This document shows, in pieces, positions 1-8,591 of a DNA stretch of 64,000 bases. Both the position numbers and the translations under genes were made by a program. The notes beneath the pieces are model-generated. The model saw only the letters and a list, made by a program, of their open reading frames with translations. It had not been told where the DNA came from and made no database searches. Position 1 is the stretch's first letter. Every line of letters begins with the position of its first letter. Source of the DNA: Bacillota bacterium (GTDB lineage: Bacteria; Bacillota; Clostridia; Lutisporales; Lutisporaceae); contig JAKPKE010000018.1 in the NCBI GenBank assembly GCA_029553855.1, forward strand, positions 1-64,000, given 5' to 3'.

Positions 1-28
1 GTGCATTCTTGCACGGGTTTTTCTCCAA

Positions 29-113
29 GCTATGGGCAATGGGCTATGGGCGAGGGGTTCAAGCTCAGCTTCGAAGCCCATTCCTGAAATCCTATAGCCT
101 ATCGCCTATTGCC
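29..113. repeat. Low-complexity inverted repeat of GGCTATGGG / CCTATAGCC type
   Basis: Positions 29-56 hold tandem-like variants of GGGCAATGGGCTATGGGCG. Positions 91-113 hold the roughly reverse-complementary CCTATAGCCTATCGCC and CTATTGCC, so the two blocks form an imperfect inverted repeat. The open frame at 9-206 runs through this repeat and ends without a recognisable domain, so I do not call it a gene. Bases 1-14 also form a small GTGC/GCAC hairpin. Bases 114-282 show nothing further that I can name. Confidence 0.5.
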
Positions 114-282
114 GAGCACGTTAGTGCGCATAATTTTCCCAATTACATGATGGCAGATGGTTATGAATCAGAGTTGAGCAAGAGGCTACTGTTGAAGATA
201 TTATAAAAGTACTCCAAATAAAAAGAAAACCAAAAAGTTACTAACGAAAGATGGGTTTTGAAGAAATGGGGCGAGAGTCATA

Positions 283-1170
283 ATGACAGTGGGGTTTAGA
301 AATTATACAAAAGAAGCAGGATTCACGGTTGATTTCCACAATGTCAGAGATTTCTTGATTAGGATAAATTCTGAAGAAGTTATTACTCCCGGATTTTTAT
401 GGGGTAGATGGGAATGGGCATTTTCTTTACCATATCTTGATACTGACAAACTATCAAAAATAGGTATTTGGGAAGATAATGGCAAAATTGTTGCTCTTGC
501 TACTTATGAACTGGAACTTGGGAGTGCCTATTTTTGTGTAGATAAAAGGTATAATTTCCTAAAAAGAGAAATGCTTATTTATGCAAAGGAGAATCTGGCG
601 AAAAGCGGTGAGTTTAAAGCGATTATTAATGATACAGATATTGAATTTCAAAGAATTGCTGCTTCTTTAGGGTTAAAGTCGACACAAGAAAAAGAGGCAA
701 ATTCTGTGATAGAAATAGTTTTAGATAAGATGGAGTATACATTGCCCCATGGATATAGAATTCAGAGCATAGCTGATAATTTTGATTTATCGAAATTTAA
801 CAGGATTTTATGGAGAGGATTCGACCACGATGGCGAACCACCAAAAACCGAAGAGCAAATGCTTATGAGAAAACATATCCTTTCGGGGCCACATCTGAAT
901 CCAAAGTTAAATATTGTGGTTATTTCACCTGATGGTCAATATGCATCATATTGCGGCGCATGGTATGATACTGCTACTTCCTATGCATTAATAGAACCGG
1001 TTGCAACTGATCCGAATTACAGAATGAAGGGGTTGGGTAAAGCTGCGGTTTTGGAGTCTATAAAAAGATGTTGTTTGCTTGGAGCAAAGAAAGCATATGT
1101 TGGTTCAGACCAGCAATTTTACTACCAGATTGGCTTTTATCCGATGCCCAATGATACTTGGTGGATATAA
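283..1170 (+). CDS. GNAT-family N-acetyltransferase (295 aa)
   Basis: A predicted cytosolic acetyl-CoA-dependent acyltransferase of unknown substrate. The C-terminal half (about residues 155-295) carries the GNAT acetyl-CoA-binding segment YRMKGLGKAAVLESI near residue 250, followed by the usual late beta-strand ending in QIGFYPM. The N-terminal half looks like a second, degenerate GNAT-like lobe, which fits the length of nearly twice a single domain. A weak Shine-Dalgarno (GGGCGAGAG) precedes the ATG. It sits in a run of small accessory genes that includes two more GNAT proteins. The family is clear; the substrate cannot be read from sequence. Confidence 0.8.
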   Translation: MTVGFRNYTKEAGFTVDFHNVRDFLIRINSEEVITPGFLWGRWEWAFSLPYLDTDKLSKIGIWEDNGKIVALATYELELGSAYFCVDKRYNFLKREMLIYAKENLAKSGEFKAIINDTDIEFQRIAASLGLKSTQEKEANSVIEIVLDKMEYTLPHGYRIQSIADNFDLSKFNRILWRGFDHDGEPPKTEEQMLMRKHILSGPHLNPKLNIVVISPDGQYASYCGAWYDTATSYALIEPVATDPNYRMKGLGKAAVLESIKRCCLLGAKKAYVGSDQQFYYQIGFYPMPNDTWWI

Positions 1171-1306
1171 GAATAGTTTTAAGGAATATTATTGTAATTG
1201 TTTATGACTTTTTGGGGTTGGAATGGAACATCGTAGTATTTAGATCATTGAATAACAGGAGGACAATATGGAACAATTTGCAAAAATTAATAAGGAGGTG
1301 TGCTTT

Positions 1307-1855
1307 ATGAAGGATTTTCAAATTGGGAGACCAAGAACGGAAGAAATAGATCTTATAAATGAATTTTTTGAAATTGTGATTAAAGATACCTTTACAAAAA
1401 ACAGTATTTCTAATTTGACGAAGTTGATGGAAGGCGAAATTGAGTGCAAGAAGAAATACCTCATGCAGGATATTGACAGCGAAGGAAGGGACAGGTTCTT
1501 TCTGGTAGTCAGGGATGAAGGCATGATTATCGGTACTATTGAGTATGGCAAGCCAAATGAACTGATATTGAAATGTACAGAGGGCGGATATATTGACGTG
1601 ATGGAAATAGGCACAGTGTTCGTACATCCGCAGTATCAGTTTAAGGGTATAGGAAGTATGATGCTCAGACTAATGTATAATGAGCTAAGAAAAAAAGGTT
1701 ATACTGAGTTCTGCCTTGACAGCGGATATAAGACGGCGCAGAAGACCTGGACCGGCAAATGGGGCAAACCGTCTTGCATAATGGAGAACTACTGGGGCAA
1801 GGGAGCGCATCACATGGTGTGGTGCGTGCAGTTGGAAGCTAAGCAAGCAGATTAA
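1307..1855 (+). CDS. GNAT-family N-acetyltransferase (182 aa)
   Basis: A single-domain GNAT acetyltransferase, cytosolic, substrate unknown. The acetyl-CoA motif is QFKGIGSMMLRLMYNEL, preceded by a beta-strand with VFVHPQYQ, which is the typical V-x-P-x-x-Q/R arrangement. The frame is open from an ATG at 1268, but the strong Shine-Dalgarno AAGGAGGTG at 1292-1300 sits ideally before the ATG at 1307, so I take 1307 as the start. The C-terminus, rich in Trp and Gly (TWTGKWGKPS), is unusual for a minimal GNAT and may contribute to substrate binding. Confidence 0.8.
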   Translation: MKDFQIGRPRTEEIDLINEFFEIVIKDTFTKNSISNLTKLMEGEIECKKKYLMQDIDSEGRDRFFLVVRDEGMIIGTIEYGKPNELILKCTEGGYIDVMEIGTVFVHPQYQFKGIGSMMLRLMYNELRKKGYTEFCLDSGYKTAQKTWTGKWGKPSCIMENYWGKGAHHMVWCVQLEAKQAD

Positions 1856-1951
1856 CAAACCGATACTTGTGAAGATTGCGGGGGAAGCAGTAATCGTGTT
1901 TAAAACAGAAATAGAAATTTAGATTTAATTTAAATTTATGGAGGGCATAAC

Positions 1952-2284
1952 ATGGCAAAATATGAGAAGAACATTACCGGGCAATTCGAGTATGCAGTAA
2001 ACCGCTTGCATGAAGACATAATGAACAATGCACTGACAATGAATTTAGTGGATGAAAGCAACCATACTATCGGAAATACTAAAATAGCAGTTCGCGTATA
2101 TGACAAATACTTCATGCGGAACGGAAACAGGGCTAGTTTAAGTTTAACTGTAGTCGGCCATGACAATGATATCTTTGTTTCAGCAATTGGTGCCGGAGGC
2201 GGGCAAGGCGTCATATTCAACTTCAGTTTAGGCGCTGAGAGCGATTTGGTAGCAATAGTAGAAGATAGTGTAAAACAAATGTAG
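1952..2284 (+). CDS. DUF6054-like small protein (110 aa)
   Basis: A small soluble protein with no signal peptide or membrane segment. The pattern MAKYE...G.FE, then IGNTKIAVRVYDKY, then SLSLTVVGHDNDIFVSAIGAGGGQG matches my recollection of the DUF6054 family of Firmicutes, whose function is unknown. A clear ribosome site (ATGGAGGGCATAAC) precedes the ATG. It lies 13 bp upstream of the PhnB-like gene, so the two may be cotranscribed. The family assignment is from memory and not from a search. Confidence 0.6.
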   Translation: MAKYEKNITGQFEYAVNRLHEDIMNNALTMNLVDESNHTIGNTKIAVRVYDKYFMRNGNRASLSLTVVGHDNDIFVSAIGAGGGQGVIFNFSLGAESDLVAIVEDSVKQM

Positions 2285-2297
2285 GAGGAAGGTTATT

Positions 2298-2723
2298 GTG
2301 GTTAATGTGACACCAAGCTTTAACTTAAAAGGGCAATGTGAAGAAGCTATAGCATTATATGAAAAGGCATTCGGTGCTACAACTAAGCTTATTTTGCGAT
2401 ATTCTGACGCCGATGAGAGAGATTGGAACTTCCCATTGACGGATGAGCAAAAAAACTTGATCTATCATGCGGAAATGCTTATTGGAAATCAGCGTGTGTT
2501 TTTCTCGGATATTATGGAATTTGACCTGTCGAAGGGTATATCTCTGTTTTTGGCAATTATTTTTGAAGATGCTGAAAGCGTTAAGAGGGCATATGAAATA
2601 TTAGAGGACGGAAGTACAATAATCTATCCTATGAAAAGCACCACATACAGTTCCTGTTTTGTTTCCCTGGTTGATAAATTCGGATTTCGTTGGGTACTTA
2701 TGACTGAGCAAACAGGCCAGTAA
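2298..2723 (+). CDS. PhnB/VOC-family (glyoxalase-like) protein (141 aa)
   Basis: A member of the vicinal oxygen chelate fold, PhnB/DUF1338-like branch. The N-terminus shows the hallmark FNLKGQCEEAIALYEKAFGA and the C-terminus SLVDKFGFRWVLM, where PhnB-like proteins usually have a D-x-FG-x-x-W motif. These proteins act as small cytosolic dimers, and many have no known reaction. Translation starts at GTG 2298 after AGGAGGAAGG, just behind the preceding gene. The metal ligands of true glyoxalases cannot be assigned confidently here. Confidence 0.75.
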   Translation: MVNVTPSFNLKGQCEEAIALYEKAFGATTKLILRYSDADERDWNFPLTDEQKNLIYHAEMLIGNQRVFFSDIMEFDLSKGISLFLAIIFEDAESVKRAYEILEDGSTIIYPMKSTTYSSCFVSLVDKFGFRWVLMTEQTGQ

Positions 2724-2847
2724 TTTCCAATAATGAGCATTATCTATAATTGAGGATTTGAATAATGTGCATTAAGGTTTTTCTTTATTTGACTTGCTGA
2801 TATAATATATATGAAGCACGGTAATCGTATTAAGAAGGGGTAATTGA

Positions 2848-3129
2848 ATGGATAGATTAACGAAAGCATTGGGTAATAAGAAGTTTTATGTTACAGATAA
2901 TGAAAAAATAAATCATGATGAAAACGGATATTTCGGAGATGCTGTTGACAAGCTGGCAAATTTTGAAAATGCATATGATAGTTTATTAGAAAGTCAAAAA
3001 GAAATATCAGAAGAAATGGAAAAGCTTAGAGATGAAGGCAATACACGATCATTTAAATTCAAAGAGCTGATGGCTAAGAAAATTACCAACAATAATATTA
3101 TGGCTCTTTTCAAGGCTTATGGTTTGTAA
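2848..3129 (+). CDS. Small hypothetical protein (93 aa)
   Basis: I do not recognise this protein. It is hydrophilic and mostly helical, with a Glu/Lys-rich segment (about residues 45-66) that could form a short coiled coil. It has no cysteine cluster, signal peptide or membrane span. A good Shine-Dalgarno (AAGAAGGGG) lies just before the ATG, and the gene stands between separate units, with a GNAT gene 41 bp downstream. Size and composition resemble small phage- or plasmid-borne proteins, but no phage gene flanks it. Confidence 0.55.
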   Translation: MDRLTKALGNKKFYVTDNEKINHDENGYFGDAVDKLANFENAYDSLLESQKEISEEMEKLRDEGNTRSFKFKELMAKKITNNNIMALFKAYGL

Positions 3130-3170
3130 TAAAAGCACCGCCGTCAAAAAATTAGTATGGAGAAGGTTCA

Positions 3171-3668
3171 ATGAACGATAAAGCATTAAGATACGGCCCT
3201 TATGAGCTGGGGCAGGAAAAAGCAATATCGGATATGATTTGGGAAGTATTCTGCGAATTTGAAGCGCCCGGATACTCAAAGGAAGGGATTGAAATCTTCC
3301 GGGAATTCATTAATTCGGAGAGGCTTGCAAATGACATAAGAAACAATGGATTCAAGATATATTGCTGCTTTGAGGATGATACCCTCGTTGGCGTTCTGGC
3401 AGTCAGGAATCCGGCACATATTTCGTTATTGTTTGTAAAAAAGAGCCACCACAGAAGGGGAATTGCCAAGGAACTTCTGAATCTGGCGGTTACAGGTGTT
3501 TTATGGAATAATCCCGATACAGAAGAATTGACAGTCAACTCTTCACCCTACGCGGTTGAAATATATAAAAAAATGGGGTTTGAGGCTACTGATACCATGC
3601 GTGAAAAAAGTGGTATAATATATATGCCAATGAAAAAACTATTAATCCAAACAGAAGGAGGTGCATAA
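3171..3668 (+). CDS. GNAT-family N-acetyltransferase (165 aa)
   Basis: A single-domain acetyltransferase. The acetyl-CoA-binding loop is HHRRGIAKELLNLAV, preceded by ISLLFVKKSHH, and the C-terminal part ends with the usual YKKMGFEATD strand. Start ATG 3171 follows GGAGAAGG. The substrate is unknown. The next gene starts about 39 bp downstream. Confidence 0.8.
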   Translation: MNDKALRYGPYELGQEKAISDMIWEVFCEFEAPGYSKEGIEIFREFINSERLANDIRNNGFKIYCCFEDDTLVGVLAVRNPAHISLLFVKKSHHRRGIAKELLNLAVTGVLWNNPDTEELTVNSSPYAVEIYKKMGFEATDTMREKSGIIYMPMKKLLIQTEGGA

Positions 3669-3706
3669 AACCGTTAAATTTGAATAAATTTGAAAGGGGA
3701 AAGCAT

Positions 3707-4477
3707 ATGCCGGAAACAGAAGATTTAAGACTCGCAGTACTTATAGATGCAGAGAATATTCCGTATAAGAACATAAGAGGCATATTGGAAGAAGTAACGA
3801 AGTATGGTACTCCTACTATAAAACGAATATATGGGGATTGGACAAACTCCCTCTTATCGGGATGGAAAAATTATTTGCTTGAAAATGCAATAACGCCTGT
3901 TCAGCAGTACAGCTACACTACAGGCAAGAATTCCTCCGATTCCGCCCTTATTATTGATGCAATGGATATACTGTACTCCGAAAAGGTTGACGGATTTTGT
4001 ATAGTTTCAAGCGACAGCGACTTTACAAGGCTTGCTACACGGCTTCGTGAAGCCGGTATGAAGGTTATTGGAATAGGAGAGAGGAAGACTCCCAATGCGT
4101 TTATCGTAGCCTGTGATAAGTTCATTTACATTGAGATAATAAACACACCAGTCAAAAATGGTGCTTCTTATACAAACGGTTATCATAAAGAAGATGTTAT
4201 TGAGCAAGAATCCAAGAATAACTCGGTGGAGATAGGCAATGATATTATAAATCTTATATCCGCGTCGGTGAATGATGTCGCCGATGATAACGGCTGGGCT
4301 TTCCTTGCCGATGTCGGTAATCTGATATCCAAGAAACAGCCTGATTTTGACTCCAGAAACTACGGCTTCTCGAAACTTACGCCACTGGTAAGGAGTCTTA
4401 AAAGTTTTCAGATCGAGGAAAGGGAATCCGGCAATTCGAGGATTAAGCATATTTATATCAGGAATAAGAATAAATAA
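3707..4477 (+). CDS. NYN-domain ribonuclease-like protein with C-terminal LOTUS/OST-HTH-like domain (256 aa)
   Basis: Predicted RNA-binding, PIN-like nuclease. The N-terminal NYN/LabA-type domain (about residues 8-140) shows LAVLIDAENIPY, then KNSSDSALIIDAMDILY, then CIVSSDSDFTRLATRLREAGM. These supply the acidic residues expected at a metal-dependent nuclease site. The C-terminal part (about 165-256) reads like an OST-HTH/LOTUS winged helix (WAFLADVGNLISKKQPDF...YGFSKLTPLVRSL). The upstream TTG at 3680 also opens the frame, but the GAAAGGGGAAAG Shine-Dalgarno favours ATG 3707. The cellular target is unknown. Confidence 0.8.
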   Translation: MPETEDLRLAVLIDAENIPYKNIRGILEEVTKYGTPTIKRIYGDWTNSLLSGWKNYLLENAITPVQQYSYTTGKNSSDSALIIDAMDILYSEKVDGFCIVSSDSDFTRLATRLREAGMKVIGIGERKTPNAFIVACDKFIYIEIINTPVKNGASYTNGYHKEDVIEQESKNNSVEIGNDIINLISASVNDVADDNGWAFLADVGNLISKKQPDFDSRNYGFSKLTPLVRSLKSFQIEERESGNSRIKHIYIRNKNK

Positions 4478-4531
4478 TTTCTGATTTTTCTTAATAATTA
4501 AGAGCAAATTGTTGAGAGGAGGGTTGTCTAT

Positions 4532-5152
4532 ATGAAAACTATTGATAAAATATTCGGCAGTTTGATAATTGGATTCATTATTCCGGTAATCAGTTTGTGT
4601 ATATTCTGGTGGGGCAGTTTCCTCCTTGGGCTTGACGAAGGCGGTTGGTTGCTATTTGGTATAACACTGGGTGTTTTTATTGATATGGCAATCCTTCGAA
4701 TTCTTGTGAGCAGGATGTACAACTTTAATACAATAGTTCTTATTGTGCTATTTGTCATATATTCCATAGGAATATTCGGTTTCTTTATGGGAGTACCGGT
4801 TTTCAACGTAATTGCCGGCATGATGGCTGCTTTTTATATCGGAAGGAAGATGAAGCTTAAAGGTGCCGATAGTAATATCTTTAAGGCGAATTTAACGAGA
4901 ACAAATGTTTTCTCAACACTTATGCTTATTGTAATCTGTATATGCTCGGCATACATAGCTCTGAATGACCCATACACGGGTGACAACCTCAAAGGCATGT
5001 TAAATTTAAACTTTAATGTGACAACAGAAATGATTTGGGGTCTTATTATTATCGGAGGGGTCTCGCTGGTGGCATTTCAATATGTTATTTCCATTCTAAT
5101 CGGCAGGCTGGCATATTATATGCCAGACAAAGAAATCAGCAATATGGGTTGA
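4532..5152 (+). CDS. Multi-pass membrane protein, function unknown (206 aa)
   Basis: No recognised family. Hydrophobicity suggests about five or six membrane spans, for instance around residues 8-30, 38-58, 65-95, 125-145 and 165-190, with short loops. Start ATG 4532 follows GAGAGGAGGG. It is 7 bp upstream of a second membrane protein gene, and together with the YdcZ-like gene these make an apparent three-gene membrane operon (4532-6358). Confidence 0.6.
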   Translation: MKTIDKIFGSLIIGFIIPVISLCIFWWGSFLLGLDEGGWLLFGITLGVFIDMAILRILVSRMYNFNTIVLIVLFVIYSIGIFGFFMGVPVFNVIAGMMAAFYIGRKMKLKGADSNIFKANLTRTNVFSTLMLIVICICSAYIALNDPYTGDNLKGMLNLNFNVTTEMIWGLIIIGGVSLVAFQYVISILIGRLAYYMPDKEISNMG

Positions 5153-5159
5153 GTGTGTT

Positions 5160-5930
5160 ATGACCAAGGGAAAAAAGCTATACCTTGCAATAGTAGTCGC
5201 TATAATCGTAGCCTTGGGCATATGGTCGATAATATTGGATTTTTCAAGGTTTTCAAGCCTGAATTTTGAATATGATATATATCCAAGCGCTCTTTTGAAG
5301 AGAATCAATGTCATCCTTGCAGCATCAATTGCATGGTCTGCAGGAAGGGATAGGCTAAGCCCAAGAGACAGCGTAATGATGAAAATCATATTTTTATTCA
5401 TATGCCTTGCCGAAAGCGCTTTTGCATTCAGATGGAGAGAAGCCGGAATATGCCTGTTCGCTGTATGCCAGATATTGCTTGCAGTTAGACACAGTACAGG
5501 CTTAATTTATGGGTTGAACCATGCAGATATTTTACAGAAAAAACGTCTGTTGATAATAAGTTTGGTTATAATTGCAATGCTTGCTGCATTTCCAATTCTG
5601 TTAAATAAGATTATTATTATACACAAACCAGTATTTATTGTATACTTATATGGATTGCTGCTCAGTGTATCATTATGGGCCGGACTGGCTAACAGTATAC
5701 TCGGTATGCTTCCGGGAAAAAACTCGGGGATGGCTGCTGCAGGTATGATATGCTTCTATTGCTGTGATGTATTGGTTGGGCTTGATGCGGTGTTGAAAGC
5801 AGACTTACCCTGGCTGATGGCCAACAGCTTTATTTGGATTTTTTATATCCCGGCTCTTGTTTTACTGGCACTAAGCAGCTATAAGCCGGAAAATATATTT
5901 TTTAAGACTGACAAAGGAGCAGCGGAATGA
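5160..5930 (+). CDS. Multi-pass membrane protein, possibly YhhN/TMEM86-like (256 aa)
   Basis: Strongly hydrophobic, about seven or eight spans. The late segment GMICFYCCDVLVGLDAVLK followed by a Trp-rich span ending in PALVLLALS is reminiscent of the YhhN (lysoplasmalogenase-like) family. The match rests on impression only, and the function should be treated as unknown. It overlaps the next gene by 4 bp, which indicates translational coupling. Confidence 0.5.
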   Translation: MTKGKKLYLAIVVAIIVALGIWSIILDFSRFSSLNFEYDIYPSALLKRINVILAASIAWSAGRDRLSPRDSVMMKIIFLFICLAESAFAFRWREAGICLFAVCQILLAVRHSTGLIYGLNHADILQKKRLLIISLVIIAMLAAFPILLNKIIIIHKPVFIVYLYGLLLSVSLWAGLANSILGMLPGKNSGMAAAGMICFYCCDVLVGLDAVLKADLPWLMANSFIWIFYIPALVLLALSSYKPENIFFKTDKGAAE

Positions 5931-6358
5931 AAGGCATATTGTTGTCAATAGCGGCAGGATTATTCATAGGCCTCCAGGGAGTATTCAATGCCCGGGTTGG
6001 AGAGAAGATAGGTTTTTGGGAAGCCAATACTTTTGTTCATGCAACTGGGCTGGCATTTACCCTTATCATGCTATTAATCACCGGAAACGGAGGTTTTTCA
6101 AAGCTTGGTGAAGTTAAAAAGCTGTATATGCTTGGAGGCGTTTTGGGAGTACTGATAATATTCAGCGTTATGAAAGCAATTATAGCACTTGGCTCAACAT
6201 TTACAATAGCTATCCTCTTGGTTGCACAGCTTATTACAGCGACTATAATCGATTCCTTCGGGTTATTCGGAAGTCAGGTGGTCAAATTCGGTGTATCTAA
6301 ATTCATAGGTATAGCAATAATGATCGCAGGTATAATAATATTTAACATAAAAGGCTGA
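5927..6358 (+). CDS. DMT-superfamily YdcZ/DUF606-like transporter (143 aa)
   Basis: A half-size drug/metabolite-transporter-type membrane protein with about five spans. Typical features are the N-terminal GILLSIAAGLFIGLQGVFNA and the central GGVLGVLIIFSVMKAI, with LVAQLITATIIDSFGLF near the end. Proteins of this size act as dimers, and the substrate is unknown. ATG 5927 overlaps the preceding stop by 4 bp. It is the last gene of the membrane operon. Confidence 0.75.
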   Translation: MKGILLSIAAGLFIGLQGVFNARVGEKIGFWEANTFVHATGLAFTLIMLLITGNGGFSKLGEVKKLYMLGGVLGVLIIFSVMKAIIALGSTFTIAILLVAQLITATIIDSFGLFGSQVVKFGVSKFIGIAIMIAGIIIFNIKG

Positions 6359-6442
6359 TTTCTATACTAAATACCTGTATTTTGGACTTCTTTCCTGAAT
6401 ATGAATTACTATATCCAAGTATTTGAGTTTGGAGGGATAGTA

Positions 6443-7159
6443 ATGAAATTCAGGCTTATAATAATCACTAAAACAAAGCTACTCGCAATAACTATTGTGC
6501 TGGCGGCTTTGCTTCTTTTTGCCTTCGCATTGAGGAAAATAAGCATAAACACGATGAATTTTTATGATCCGATTTATAAAGGCCGGGAAGACGAAAAAGA
6601 AATAGCCTTTGCCTGCAATGTTGTCTGGGGAGAGGAGTATCTGCCTCAGCTATTAAAGCTGCTGAAGGATAAAGAATTGAAAATAACCTTTTTTATTGGC
6701 GGTCGGTGGGCTGAAAAGAATCCGGAGCTGCTTATGAATATACATAATGACGGACATGAGCTGGGCAATCATGGATACAAGCATTTGTACCACAGCAAGC
6801 TTACCCCCGAAGGGAACAGACAGGAGATTTTGAAAACGGAAGAAACAGTAAAAAGTATTACCGGCTGCAAAACATCGCTTTTTGCACCGCCTTACGGAGA
6901 TTTGAACAATATGGTGATAGAAACCGCAGAGTCCTTAGGTTACAAAGTAGTTTTGTGGAGCATAGACACAATAGATTGGAATACCAGAGATTATAACAAA
7001 ATACTTCAGCGTTTGGAGAAGAAGCATCACAATGGCGCAATAGTTCTTATGCACCCAACAAAGGTTACTATAGAGGCATTACCACAAATGGTAGCAACCT
7101 TGGAAAAGTATAGCTATGAAATAACAACTGTAAGTGATGTAATCGACAGTGTGCAATAA
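6443..7159 (+). CDS. ylxY: YlxY-type sporulation polysaccharide-deacetylase-like protein (238 aa)
   Basis: NodB-homology fold behind a single N-terminal membrane anchor or signal segment (about residues 8-28). The domain reads IAFACNVVWGEEYL, then ITFFIGGRWAEKNPELL, HELGNHGYKH, LFAPPYGDL, VVLWSIDTIDW and IVLMHPT. The metal-binding H-x-x-x-H pair is kept, but the usual TFDDG catalytic/metal aspartates are replaced by ACNVV, so classical deacetylase activity is doubtful. That substitution and the place just before the M16 peptidase gene match YlxY of the Bacillus sporulation cluster. Start ATG 6443 follows GGAGGGATAG; an earlier in-frame ATG at 6401 lacks a ribosome site. Confidence 0.8.
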   Translation: MKFRLIIITKTKLLAITIVLAALLLFAFALRKISINTMNFYDPIYKGREDEKEIAFACNVVWGEEYLPQLLKLLKDKELKITFFIGGRWAEKNPELLMNIHNDGHELGNHGYKHLYHSKLTPEGNRQEILKTEETVKSITGCKTSLFAPPYGDLNNMVIETAESLGYKVVLWSIDTIDWNTRDYNKILQRLEKKHHNGAIVLMHPTKVTIEALPQMVATLEKYSYEITTVSDVIDSVQ

Positions 7160-7194
7160 AGATCTCCCATTGTACATAGTAATAAATAAAATAA

Positions 7195-7223
7195 TTGAAA
7201 AAGAATTATACATTATATATAAT
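7195..7223 (+). promoter_or_regulatory. Sigma-A-type promoter for the peptidase-dut-ymxH unit
   Basis: TTGAAA at 7195-7200 and a perfect TATAAT at 7218-7223 are separated by 17 bp. The gene start is 42 bp downstream of the -10. Confidence 0.6.
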
Positions 7224-7264
7224 TAGGTGTACGGTTCAGAATTAAATACATCAGGAGGTTAAGA

Positions 7265-8521
7265 ATGTTTCAAAAAGAGCTTTTAAAAAACGGCATACGA
7301 ATAGTAACTGAAGAAATACCGTATGTTAATTCTGTTTCAATAGGTTTATGGATTAAGGCCGGGTCAAGATATGAGAGCATAGAGAATAATGGGATTTCCC
7401 ATTTTATTGAGCATATGCTGTTTAAGGGCACCAAAAAAAGGTCGGCAAAAGAAATTGCCAATAGTATTGATAAAATCGGCGGACAACTGAATGCATTTAC
7501 ATCAAAGGAATGCACGTGCTTATACGCCAAGGTGCTGGATGCACATTTTGATATTGCTCTGGATGTGCTGGCGGATATGTTTTTTAATTCCAACTTCGAC
7601 CATGAAGATATCGAAAAGGAAAAAGGAGTAGTCCTGGAAGAAATAAATATGTATGAAGACTCACCGGAGGATCTTGTTCATGATCTGTTCAGCCAGACGG
7701 TATGGTCCGGCAATTCATTGGGAATGCCGGTATTGGGAACGGAAAGCTCCCTCGGGAACCTGAAAAGGGAGAAAATATTGGATTATTTCAATAACAACTA
7801 TATACCTCAGAATATAGTGATCTCCGTGGTAGGCAACATTAAACACACGGATGCGGTCAAAAATGTCAGGGAATATTTTGAAAAATCGAAACCCGGTAAT
7901 AGAGAAGCTATACAAACCCCTACACCAAATTTTGAACCCGAATATATGTTCAAGAACAAACTTACGGAGCAGGTTCATCTTTGTATGGGTTTTGTTGGTG
8001 TTGATATCAAAAGTGAGGCTTATTATCCAATGCTGATTTTGAATAATATATTCGGCGGTGCTATGAGTTCAAGGCTATTCCAAAAAATAAGGGAGGACAG
8101 GGGCCTTGCGTATTCAGTATTCTCATACCCATCCTCTTTTGTGGATTGCGGATTATTCTCCATTTATGCAGGTTCAAAGCCGTGCAACCTGAAAAGCGTA
8201 GCAGAGCTGATTATGGAAGAAATTAATATATTAAAGGAAAAGGGTATTACAGAAGAAGAGCTGTATGATTCGAAAGAACAGCTTAAAGGAAGCTATATAC
8301 TCGGCCTGGAGAGCACAAGCGGGAGAATGATATCTATCGGTAAATCGGAGCTTATTCTTAAAAGAGTATATACTCCGGCTGAAATATTGGAGAAGATCGA
8401 CAAGGTTGATATCGAAAGCACAAATAAGGTAATTAATTACATTTTCGATAAGCGCAATATGGGTGCAGCAGTTATAGGCAGCATGAAAAAAAATACCAAT
8501 ATAAAAAAATTGTTTGCTTAG
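7265..8521 (+). CDS. mlpA: M16-family zinc peptidase, MlpA/YmxG-type (418 aa)
   Basis: A processing-peptidase-like metalloprotease. The inverted zinc motif HxxEH is present as HFIEHMLFKGT (about residues 48-58), with the downstream glutamate in KEKGVVLEEINMYEDSPEDL. The second half contains the typical GGAMSSRLFQKIREDRGLAYSV segment. Length matches the bacterial YmxG/MlpA group, whose Bacillus member is encoded next to dpaA/spoVFA. Start ATG 7265 follows AGGAGGT. Downstream come dut and ymxH, probably on the same transcript from the promoter at 7195. The natural substrate is not known from sequence. Confidence 0.9.
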   Translation: MFQKELLKNGIRIVTEEIPYVNSVSIGLWIKAGSRYESIENNGISHFIEHMLFKGTKKRSAKEIANSIDKIGGQLNAFTSKECTCLYAKVLDAHFDIALDVLADMFFNSNFDHEDIEKEKGVVLEEINMYEDSPEDLVHDLFSQTVWSGNSLGMPVLGTESSLGNLKREKILDYFNNNYIPQNIVISVVGNIKHTDAVKNVREYFEKSKPGNREAIQTPTPNFEPEYMFKNKLTEQVHLCMGFVGVDIKSEAYYPMLILNNIFGGAMSSRLFQKIREDRGLAYSVFSYPSSFVDCGLFSIYAGSKPCNLKSVAELIMEEINILKEKGITEEELYDSKEQLKGSYILGLESTSGRMISIGKSELILKRVYTPAEILEKIDKVDIESTNKVINYIFDKRNMGAAVIGSMKKNTNIKKLFA

Positions 8522-8591
8522 GCAGAAATTAAGGTTACCAGGCTGCAAATGCAGCTGGAATGTATTTGATTAGCAGCAGGGAGGGTTTGAA

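Noticed and set aside
9-206. Open frame of 65 codons at the window start
   Set aside because: It runs through an inverted low-complexity repeat, has no ribosome site and no recognisable domain.
1202-1627. Long antisense frames to the GNAT gene
   Set aside because: They are shadows of the plus-strand gene with no ribosome sites.
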